Origin: Microbacterium sp. 67-17
GTDB taxonomy: Bacteria; Actinomycetota; Actinomycetes; Actinomycetales; Microbacteriaceae
NCBI RefSeq assembly: GCF_001898325.1
Contig: NZ_MKTR01000034.1
Coordinates: 178,314-242,313 of the forward strand
Direction of reading: 5' to 3'
Length of the DNA stretch: 64,000 nucleotides
The position numbers were made by a program, and so were the translations under genes. This document shows, piece after piece, positions 48,943-55,878 of the stretch; position 1 is the first letter of the stretch; each line of letters opens with the position of its first letter. The notes under the pieces are model-generated. The model was not told where the DNA came from. It worked only from the letters and a program-made list of their open reading frames with translations, and did no database searches.

Positions 48943-49716
48943 ATGACGGAATGGAGCATCCACGAGGTAGCGCAGCGATCGGGCGTGACCACACGCACGC
49001 TGCGGCACTACGACGACATCGGCATCCTGGCCCCGACGCGAACGGGCGCGAACGGGTATCGGTACTACGGAGCCGAGGCCCTCGTGCGACTGCAGCGGAT
49101 CTTGCTACTGCGGGACCTGGGGCTCGCGCTCGGCGACATCGCCGAGGTCGTGGACGCGCAGCAGGACCCCGCTGCGGCCTTGCGCACACACATCGGATGG
49201 CTCCGTTCGGAGCAGGCAAGACTTGCCCGGCAGATCGCTGCGGTGGAGTCCACGATCAGGGCATGGGAGGGAGGTGAATCGACGATGAACGACGACATGT
49301 TCGACGGCTTCGACCACACCGTCTACAAGGACGAGGTCGAGCAGCGCTGGGGCGCCGAGGCGTACGCCAGCTCGGACGCGTGGTGGCGCTCACTCGGAGC
49401 GGAGCAGCAGTCGGCGTGGAAGGACGCGACAGATGAACTCGCCCGGGCCTGGGCGGCTGCCGCTGAGTCCGGAATCGCGCCAGGCTCGACCGCGGCGCAG
49501 GCCCTGGCGGAGCGTCATGTGACGTGGCTGCGCGCCATCCCCGGCACTCCCGCTCACGAGGGCGACGCGGCGCTGAAACCCTACGTGCTCGGCCTCGCGG
49601 AGATGTATGTGGCTGACCCTCGCTTCGCGGCCAACTACGCGACATCCGCCGGCGGGAACGGCGGCGCTGAATTCGTGCGCGACGCGCTCACGGAGTACGT
49701 GACCACCCGGCTGTAG
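48943..49716 (+). CDS. MerR-family activator with TipAS-like antibiotic recognition domain
   Basis: 257 residues from the ATG at 48943. The winged-helix MerR domain occupies 1-70 (SIHEVAQRSGVTTRTLRHYDDIG, then NGYRYYGAEALVRLQRI). A dimer helix follows to about 110, then a TipAS domain (120-257; DHTVYKDEVEQRWGAEAYASSD, AERHVTWLRAIPG, LGLAEMYVADPRFAANYA), which in TipA binds thiopeptide antibiotics. An internal ATG at 49286, preceded by GGGAGGTGAATC, lies just before this domain and could yield a free TipAS-like form, as happens in Streptomyces. Its promoter has the MerR 19-bp spacer with a dyad, indicating autoregulation. Confidence 0.87.
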   Translation: MTEWSIHEVAQRSGVTTRTLRHYDDIGILAPTRTGANGYRYYGAEALVRLQRILLLRDLGLALGDIAEVVDAQQDPAAALRTHIGWLRSEQARLARQIAAVESTIRAWEGGESTMNDDMFDGFDHTVYKDEVEQRWGAEAYASSDAWWRSLGAEQQSAWKDATDELARAWAAAAESGIAPGSTAAQALAERHVTWLRAIPGTPAHEGDAALKPYVLGLAEMYVADPRFAANYATSAGGNGGAEFVRDALTEYVTTRL

Positions 49717-49737
49717 TCACGCGAACCCGCCACGGCA

Positions 49738-49779
49738 AACGGATGCCGCGCCCCTCCCCCGAGGAGCGCGGCATCCGTT
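49738..49779. terminator. Bidirectional terminator hairpin with GGATGCCGCG arms
   Basis: AACGGATGCCGCGC (49738-49751) pairs perfectly with GCGCGGCATCCGTT (49766-49779), with a 14-base loop. It lies between the convergent merR-like and small membrane genes. The same arm sequence is used by the hairpin at 61783-61832. Confidence 0.8.
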
Positions 49780-49792
49780 CGTCGCGGGTGCG

Positions 49793-49954
49793 TCAGCGGC
49801 GGCTACCGCTGATCACCCTGAACAGGAATGCGATCAGGGCGATCACACCGACAATGAGGGCGACCCAGAGCAGCCAGTTCAAGGCCGTGTTGAGGCCGCC
49901 GACGATAGCCAGAACGACGGCGATGATGATGACGAGCAGAAGTGCGATGTTCAT
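49793..49954 (-). CDS. Small two-span membrane protein (53 aa)
   Basis: Start at ATG 49954 with AAAGGTG 4 to 5 bases upstream. The 53-residue product is almost entirely hydrophobic: a first span (about 2-24, NIALLLVIIIAVVLAIVGGL) and a second (about 28-46, WLLWVALIVGVIALIAFLF), ending in a basic RVISGSRR tail. Small proteins of this type are common in actinobacteria and are sometimes stress-induced, but no specific role can be read. It sits between the shared terminator and the divergent crcB pair. Confidence 0.65.
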   Translation of the reverse strand: MNIALLLVIIIAVVLAIVGGLNTALNWLLWVALIVGVIALIAFLFRVISGSRR

Positions 49955-50122
49955 GGGGCACCTTTCGTTGGACGTCGGGGAGCATGCTCGACACGTGTCG
50001 GGCGCGCTCGCCACCCCGTGACGATGTCACCGTCGACGCCGCGCGACAACGGGGTTGTTTCCGCGCCCCGAAACCGGTATGCGAGAGCGGCGATGCGCCG
50101 GTCGGAGCGTTAGCCTGAGCGG

Positions 50123-50524
50123 ATGGCGACCAGACCGCGCTTCTCGGGGGCTCATCTGTGGCTGGTGTTCGCGGGCGGGGTGATCGGTACTGCCGCGCGA
50201 CTGCTCATCCTGCTCATCGAGGATCCCTCGGTCCAGTGGTTTTCCATCCCGCTCATCAACATCATCGGGTCCTTCCTGCTTGGCGTGGTGACGGGGCGGG
50301 CCGAGGCTCAGGCCGACCCCGCCCGCGCCACCAGGATGCGCACGTTCTGGGGAGTCGGGGTGATGGGAGGGTTCACGACCTACTCGAGCTTTGCCGTGCT
50401 CGCAGTGGACCCGGCATCGCTGCCGCTCGCGGTCGTCACCGTGCTCGCCGGGCTGGTAGCTGCGCTCGCCGGGCTCTGGATCGCCCGTCCCCGGCCGGCA
50501 TCAGCGCGTGGACACTCCGCATGA
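50123..50524 (+). CDS. crcB: Fluoride channel subunit CrcB/Fluc (first copy)
   Basis: 133 residues with four predicted spans. The Fluc pattern is present: GGVIGTAARLL, INIIGSFLLGVVTGR with the central Asn-x-x-Gly-Ser/T, and GVMGGFTTYSSFAV with the GGxTTFSTF-type motif. CrcB proteins form dual-topology dimers that let fluoride leave the cell. The second crcB gene overlaps its stop by four bases, so the pair probably forms an obligate heterodimer, as in other Gram-positive bacteria. No fluoride riboswitch could be confirmed upstream. Confidence 0.92.
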   Translation: MATRPRFSGAHLWLVFAGGVIGTAARLLILLIEDPSVQWFSIPLINIIGSFLLGVVTGRAEAQADPARATRMRTFWGVGVMGGFTTYSSFAVLAVDPASLPLAVVTVLAGLVAALAGLWIARPRPASARGHSA

Positions 50525-50895
50525 GCCCGCTTCTGCTCGCTCTCGGTGCGCTCGCCGGCGGCGTTGGTGCAGCACTGCGCTACAGCGCTGACGTCGCCAT
50601 CCTGCGCTGGTGGGGCCCGCCATGGGGAGTCTTCGTCGTCAACGTCGTCGGGTCGTTCGCGCTCGGCATCCTGACCGGCGCCGCTCCCTCCGCTGACCTG
50701 CAGCTCATCATCGGGGGAGGCCTCCTCGGCGGCTTCACGACCTTCAGCGCCGTCTCGGTCACGACGATCCTGCTCGCCGAAGAGCGGCGCGGACGGATCG
50801 CGATCGTCAACGTCGTCGGAACCTTCGTGCTCTCGCTCGCTGCCGCTGCGGGCGGGCTTGCGCTGGGCGCAGCGCTCGCTCCCGGCGCCGGCTGA
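50521..50895 (+). CDS. crcB: Fluoride channel subunit CrcB/Fluc (second copy)
   Basis: 124 residues with four predicted spans. Family segments are GGVGAALRYS, VVNVVGSFALGILTG and GGGLLGGFTTFSAVSV. The ATG lies inside the end of the first crcB gene (ATGA overlap), so production of the two halves is coupled. Fewer charged residues at the ends than in the first copy fit an opposite membrane orientation, which is what paired crcB genes usually show. The RND exporter starts about 100 bp downstream in the same direction. Confidence 0.92.
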   Translation: MSPLLLALGALAGGVGAALRYSADVAILRWWGPPWGVFVVNVVGSFALGILTGAAPSADLQLIIGGGLLGGFTTFSAVSVTTILLAEERRGRIAIVNVVGTFVLSLAAAAGGLALGAALAPGAG

Positions 50896-50998
50896 TCGGG
50901 AGTTTTCGGGATATCCCCCGGAATCACCGTGCGAAGATGGGGGCGATACACCCGCGTATCGTCGCGTCCCGACAGCACCGAACACAGCAAAGGCCACC

Positions 50999-53900
50999 GT
51001 GTCGAAACTCGCCGTCCTGAGCCTGAAAAACCGCGCCCTCATCGCGCTGGTCACGATCGTCGCTGCCCTGTTCGGCAGCCTCGCATTGACCAGCCTGAAG
51101 CAGGAACTGATCCCCTCGATCGAGTTCCCCGCTCTCATCGTCGTCACGACGTATCCGGGAGCGTCGCCTGAGGTTGTCGCCAACGACGTGTCGACACCGA
51201 TCGAAACAGCCATCCAGGCCGTCCCCGGCCTCGAGTCGACGACAGCGACCAGCACGACCAACGCCTCGATCGTGCAGGCGTCCTTCACCTACGGCACCGA
51301 CCTCGGCACCGCTGAGCAGAAGATCACGCAAGCGATCAATCGGATCTCATCTCAACTGCCCGAAAACGTCGAACCCAATGTCCTTTCGGCAAGCATCGAC
51401 GACTTCCCCGTCATCCAGATCGCCGTCACCGGCTACGACGATCAGCAGACCATCCAGGCGACACTCGAATCAGTCGCGATTCCCGAGCTTGAGGATGTCG
51501 ACGGCGTCAACGCCGCGCAGATCGTCGGTGGCACCGGACAGCGCATCACGATCACCCCCGACCCGGCGAAGCTCGCTGCGACCGGCTACACGCAGCAGGC
51601 GATCCGCGACGCCCTCGATCAGAACGGTGTGCTGTTCCCGGGCGGTGAGATCACCGAGAACGAGCAGACCCTCACAGTGCAGACCGGCTCGAAGATCACG
51701 TCGGTCGATGCGGTGGCGGCGCTCCCGCTTGTTCCCACGGATGCCGAGCAGTTCCAAGCCGGCACGGTGACCATCGCCGACGTCGCCACCGTCGAGCAGG
51801 GCCAGGACCCGGTCACGACGATCTCTCGCGTGAACGGCGAGCCGGCGGTGACGATCGCGATCACGAAGCTTCCGGCAGCGAACACCGTCGATGTCTCGCA
51901 CGGCGTGGTCGACATCCTGCCCGAGCTCGAGCAGCAGCTCGATGGAGTCACCCTCACCGTCGTCTTCGACCAGGCGCCCTACATCGAGCAGTCGATCGAG
52001 ACTCTCGCCGTCGAGGGTGGATTCGGCCTGCTGTTCGCCGTGCTCGTCATCCTGCTCTTCCTGCTGTCGGTGCGCGCGACGCTCGTGACCGCGATCTCGA
52101 TCCCGACGAGCGTGCTGATCACGTTCATCGGCCTGCAGGCGTTCGGGTACTCGCTGAACATCCTGACCCTCGGGGCGATCACGATCTCGATCGGCCGTGT
52201 CGTGGATGACTCGATCGTCGTGATCGAGAACATCAGGCGCCACTACGTCGGCAAGGCCGACAAGATGACCTCGATCGTGCGGGCCGTCAAGGAAGTCGGG
52301 TCGGCGATCACATCGTCGACGATCACGACTGTCGCCGTCTTCTTGCCGATCGCCTTCGTCGGCGACGTGACCGGCGAACTGTTCCGACCCTTCGCTCTGA
52401 CCGTCACGATCGCGCTGCTGGCATCGCTCCTGGTCGCTCTCACGATCGTGCCTGTGCTGGCTTACTGGTTCCTCAAGCCCGGCAAGCCGCTGCTGGATGA
52501 GGCGGGGCGGGAGATCGACCCCGAGAACCCGGCAGCTCCGCTCGATCGGTTGCAGCGCGGCTACACCCCGATCCTGCGGTGGACGCTGCGCCACTCCTGG
52601 GTCACCCTGGGGCTTGCGGTCCTCGTCCTCGTGGGCACCATCGCCGTCGCACCGTTGATGAAGACGAACTTCCTCGGCGATTCCGGTCAGAACACGTTCA
52701 CCATGACGCAGGACATCGGTCCCGCGCCGAGCCTGGAGGCCGAGTCCGCCGCGGCGGTGCCGGTCGAAGAAGCCCTCATGGGAATCGACGGCATCCAGAC
52801 CGTGCAGGTCTCGATCGGCTCCAGCGGCAACGCGCTGCGTGATGCTTTCACCGGCGGCGGCAGCGGAATCACTTACTCCATTACGACACAGGAAGGTGCC
52901 GACCAGGTCGCGCTTCGCCAGGAAGTCCAGGACACCGTCGAGGCGATTCCGGATGTCGGCGAGATCACCGTCGCTGGCAGCAACGGCGGATTCGGCTCGA
53001 CCGACATCGAGGTCGACGTCACTGCTCCCGACGCCTCGACACTGCAAGAGGCGACGGATGCCGTCGTCGCGAGCCTCAGCGACCTCGACGACGTCAGCCA
53101 GGTCACGAGCAACCTGTCGGCATCCCTGCCCTTCATCTCGGTGCAGGTCGACAGCGACAAGGCGGCGTCGCTCGGTCTGTCGGAAGTCGCCGTCGGCGCA
53201 ATCGTGTCCAGCACCATGCAGCCGCAGAACATCGGCAGCGTCGAGGTCGACGACACCTCGCTGACGGTGTACCTGGCCTCGAACGACCCGCCCACCACGA
53301 TCGAAGAGCTGCGCAACCTGCAGGTGTTCACCGCGCAGGGCCCCGTGCCGCTGTCGGAGGTCGCGACTGTCGAGGAGTCACAGGGGCCGACATCGATCAC
53401 CACGCAGGGCGGCACGCGCACCGCGACAGTGACGGTCACCCCCGCGACCGACAACCTCGCGCAGGTGACGGCATCCGTCACGGAAGCGATCGATGCGGCT
53501 GATCTGCCGTCTTCGGCCAGCGCTGACCTCGGCGGTGTCGCAACCGACCAGGCTGACGCGTTCAGCCAGCTCGGCCTCGCGCTGCTGGCAGCCATCCTGA
53601 TCGTGTACGTCGTCATGGTCGCCACCTTCAAGTCGCTGCGACAGCCGTTGCTGCTGCTCATCTCGGTGCCGTTCGCGGCAACCGGCGCGATCCTGCTGCA
53701 GATCGTCACCGGCATCCCGCTGGGTGTCGCCTCGCTCATCGGCGTGCTGATGCTCATCGGCATCGTCGTCACGAACGCGATCGTTCTCGTCGACCTCGTG
53801 AACCAGTACCGCGAGAAGGGCCTGAGCGCCCACGATGCGACCATCGCCGGTGGTACGCGGCGTCTTCGCCCGATCCTGATGACCGCGCTCGCCACGATCC

Positions 53901-54670
53901 TCGCGCTCACGCCGATGGGACTGGGGATCACCGGCACGGGTGGATTCATTTCGCAGCCGCTTGCGATCGTCGTGATCGGCGGACTCATCTCGTCGACGGT
54001 CCTCACCCTGCTGGTGTTGCCGACGCTCTACAACCTCGTCGAGGGGGCAAAGGAGCGGCGGCAGGCCAAGCGCGTGGCGCGAGCGGGTCAGGCGGATGCC
54101 GAGGGCGCGCTCGTGCTTGCCGGCGTAGGGGTAGGTGCCGGTGCTGCTGGTGCCGAGGACGTGCCGTTGACGCGTCGCGAGCTGCGCGAACGTGAGGCAC
54201 TGCGCACCGGTCAGATCCCGATCCAGTCGCCGGCGCCGGAAGGCGACGCTGAGCCGGATGCTGCTGAGTCGGAGATCGCCGAGTCCGAGGCGACGGGCCG
54301 AGAGGCGGACGATGCCGCGGAGCCCGCGACCCACGAGGACGCGGAGCCCGCGACCCACGAGGACGCGGAGCTCGCAACCGACGAGGACGCGGGGTCGGAG
54401 GGGCAGGAGCCGGATGCTGCTGAGTCGGACGCCGCTGAAGCAGAGGCTACTCAGCCCGAGACCGACGCTGCAGGCGGGCCCGAATCTGAGCCGACTGAAC
54501 CGGGGACCGACGCGTCGCCAGAGCCTGAAGCCGCCGAACCCGAAGCCGAGAACGGTGACGAATCGACGGATGCCGAGACCCCTTCCCCGGAGTCAGTCGA
54601 CGGCGCGGAGCCGACCGATACCGGCGCCGAGAACTCGGACGACGACCACAACGGACGTCAGCCCGAGTAG
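50999..54670 (+). CDS. RND-family efflux transporter (AcrB/HAE type) with acidic C-terminal tail
   Basis: 1223 residues from a GTG at 50999; the body of about 1070 residues is the size of AcrB-type pumps. It starts LAVLSLKNRALIALVTIVAAL (first span), followed by the QELIPSIEFPALIVVTTYPGASPE porter start. The proton-relay span contains GRVVDDSIVVIENIRRHY. A second half repeats this layout, with LLALLAAILIVYVV and GIVVTNAIVLVDLVNQY. Residues about 1080-1223 are an extra tail made almost only of Glu, Asp, Ala, Pro and Ser, including 8-residue repeats EPATHEDA. No periplasmic adaptor gene is adjacent, as usual in Gram-positives. Substrate unknown. Its end overlaps the convergent epimerase gene by 13 bp. 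Confidence 0.88.
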   Translation: MSKLAVLSLKNRALIALVTIVAALFGSLALTSLKQELIPSIEFPALIVVTTYPGASPEVVANDVSTPIETAIQAVPGLESTTATSTTNASIVQASFTYGTDLGTAEQKITQAINRISSQLPENVEPNVLSASIDDFPVIQIAVTGYDDQQTIQATLESVAIPELEDVDGVNAAQIVGGTGQRITITPDPAKLAATGYTQQAIRDALDQNGVLFPGGEITENEQTLTVQTGSKITSVDAVAALPLVPTDAEQFQAGTVTIADVATVEQGQDPVTTISRVNGEPAVTIAITKLPAANTVDVSHGVVDILPELEQQLDGVTLTVVFDQAPYIEQSIETLAVEGGFGLLFAVLVILLFLLSVRATLVTAISIPTSVLITFIGLQAFGYSLNILTLGAITISIGRVVDDSIVVIENIRRHYVGKADKMTSIVRAVKEVGSAITSSTITTVAVFLPIAFVGDVTGELFRPFALTVTIALLASLLVALTIVPVLAYWFLKPGKPLLDEAGREIDPENPAAPLDRLQRGYTPILRWTLRHSWVTLGLAVLVLVGTIAVAPLMKTNFLGDSGQNTFTMTQDIGPAPSLEAESAAAVPVEEALMGIDGIQTVQVSIGSSGNALRDAFTGGGSGITYSITTQEGADQVALRQEVQDTVEAIPDVGEITVAGSNGGFGSTDIEVDVTAPDASTLQEATDAVVASLSDLDDVSQVTSNLSASLPFISVQVDSDKAASLGLSEVAVGAIVSSTMQPQNIGSVEVDDTSLTVYLASNDPPTTIEELRNLQVFTAQGPVPLSEVATVEESQGPTSITTQGGTRTATVTVTPATDNLAQVTASVTEAIDAADLPSSASADLGGVATDQADAFSQLGLALLAAILIVYVVMVATFKSLRQPLLLLISVPFAATGAILLQIVTGIPLGVASLIGVLMLIGIVVTNAIVLVDLVNQYREKGLSAHDATIAGGTRRLRPILMTALATILALTPMGLGITGTGGFISQPLAIVVIGGLISSTVLTLLVLPTLYNLVEGAKERRQAKRVARAGQADAEGALVLAGVGVGAGAAGAEDVPLTRRELREREALRTGQIPIQSPAPEGDAEPDAAESEIAESEATGREADDAAEPATHEDAEPATHEDAELATDEDAGSEGQEPDAAESDAAEAEATQPETDAAGGPESEPTEPGTDASPEPEAAEPEAENGDESTDAETPSPESVDGAEPTDTGAENSDDDHNGRQPE

Positions 54671-55578
54671 GAGATTCCCCAGCTCACGGTCCAGGTCTCG
54701 CCGGGCGCCAGCCAGCGCAGACCTCGGCCGGAGTTGAGGGCGTCCGGCACCGCGCTCATGGGTTCGATGGCGACAGCCAGCTCGCGGCCCGGGTAGCGGT
54801 CGGTGGTGTAGACCTGCACGTAGTCGAGGTCAGCGCCCTGCCAGATCGTGACGATCCGGCCATCCGGTGCGCTCAGACGGTGGCGCAGCATCCCGTCGGC
54901 ATCCCGAGCGATGTCGGTGTAGCAGGTGTTGAGCGAGACATCGCCGAGCCGGGCGCCGCTGCGCAGGTCGGATGCCGCATCCACCGGTACCTCATCGACG
55001 GGGATCAGCGCGTCGTCGAGCACGAGCATCTTCTCTGCCGGTGAGGTCAACACGAGGTCGGCTGTCGGGACGTCACCGAGCGTGAAATACGGATGGGTGC
55101 CGAGGGCCGCGGGTGCGGCATCCGTGCCGACGTTCTCGATGACGTGCGTGACCTCGATGCCGTCGGTAGTCAGCGTGTACGTGACAGTCGTATCGAGCTG
55201 GAAGGGGTAGCCGCTCTGCGGAAAGACCGTTGCCGCGAGCGTGATCGTGTCGCCGGACTGCTCGGCGACCGTGTACGGCATGAAGCGCAGCAGCCCGTGC
55301 GAGGCACCGCCGACCGACGGATCGGTGAGCCACAGCTGGTAGGTCGTGCCGTTGTGGCTCCATGTGCCGCCCCGGACGCGGTTCGGCCACGGCACGAGCA
55401 CGGTTCCGGATGCGGCGGGAGCCGGCAGCCCCTGCGGATAGGACGCAATGAGATCGACGCCGTCGACGGTGAGTCCGCGGATTGTTGCCCCCACCTGCGT
55501 GAGGTGCGCCGTTACCCGACCGTCGGCGCTCGAGAGGTAGAACTGCTCCCCGGTGGGGTCGTGGCGCGTGTCGGTCAT
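54658..55578 (-). CDS. Aldose 1-epimerase family protein
   Basis: 306 residues. The galactose-mutarotase-like beta-sandwich is shown by AHLTQVGATIRGLTVDGVDLI, LVPWPNRVRGGTW (Asn-Arg of the sugar site), ASHGLLR and the His in GTHPYFTLGD, plus a late Glu in LAVAIEPMSAVPDA. It interconverts alpha and beta anomers of a hexose or hexose phosphate. No sugar pathway gene is adjacent, so the substrate is open. The 3' end overlaps that of the RND gene by 13 bp, an unusual tight convergence. Confidence 0.87.
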   Translation of the reverse strand: MTDTRHDPTGEQFYLSSADGRVTAHLTQVGATIRGLTVDGVDLIASYPQGLPAPAASGTVLVPWPNRVRGGTWSHNGTTYQLWLTDPSVGGASHGLLRFMPYTVAEQSGDTITLAATVFPQSGYPFQLDTTVTYTLTTDGIEVTHVIENVGTDAAPAALGTHPYFTLGDVPTADLVLTSPAEKMLVLDDALIPVDEVPVDAASDLRSGARLGDVSLNTCYTDIARDADGMLRHRLSAPDGRIVTIWQGADLDYVQVYTTDRYPGRELAVAIEPMSAVPDALNSGRGLRWLAPGETWTVSWGISYSG

Positions 55579-55633
55579 TGGTCCTCCTCGGCGGGCGTCG
55601 TGCCCATGCTAGAGCGCGCGCGGCATCCGTTTG

Positions 55634-55666
55634 CTCACCCGGGCGCGCGGCGGATGCCCGGGTGAG
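55634..55666. other. GC-rich hairpin in the region upstream of the helicase gene
   Basis: CTCACCCGGGC (55634-55644) pairs perfectly with GCCCGGGTGAG (55656-55666), followed by GGTCTTTCCC. It lies upstream of both divergent genes, so it is more likely a boundary or leader structure than a terminator. Confidence 0.5.
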
Positions 55667-55795
55667 GGTCTTTCCCAGGGTGACCCGCTACGCTGGATCG
55701 GTCGGCTCTGGACATTGCCTTGTATGGCGAGTGGGTTTGTGAGTCCTTGGGGCCGATGGTGAGCGCCGATCGGCGTGCATGACCATCACATGAAT

Positions 55796-55861
55796 GGCCC
55801 CCGGCCAAGAGAGTCCGGGCCTGTCGAGCGCGTCTCGACTGCTGTTCTCGTGCGAGAGAAC
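55796..55861 (+). promoter_or_regulatory. Three consecutive hairpins in the leader of the DEAD-box helicase
   Basis: GGCCC/GGGCC (55796-55800 with 55817-55821), GTCGAG/CTCGAC (55823-55828 with 55834-55839) and GTTCTC/GAGAAC (55844-55849 with 55856-55861) follow one another just before the ribosome site AGGAAG and the ATG at 55879. Such structured leaders are usual for cold-responsive helicase genes; the function here is inferred. Confidence 0.5.
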
Positions 55862-55878
55862 CCAGGAAGAACACACCC

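Noticed and set aside
50020-50122. Possible fluoride riboswitch before crcB
   Set aside because: GGCGATG and a later GCCTGAG recall the motif, but the required pseudoknot pairing and spacing cannot be completed. A covariance search would decide.
51470-53047. 525-codon minus-strand frame inside the RND gene
   Set aside because: It is a shadow of the RND gene, full of Arg/Asp runs and without any recognisable domain.
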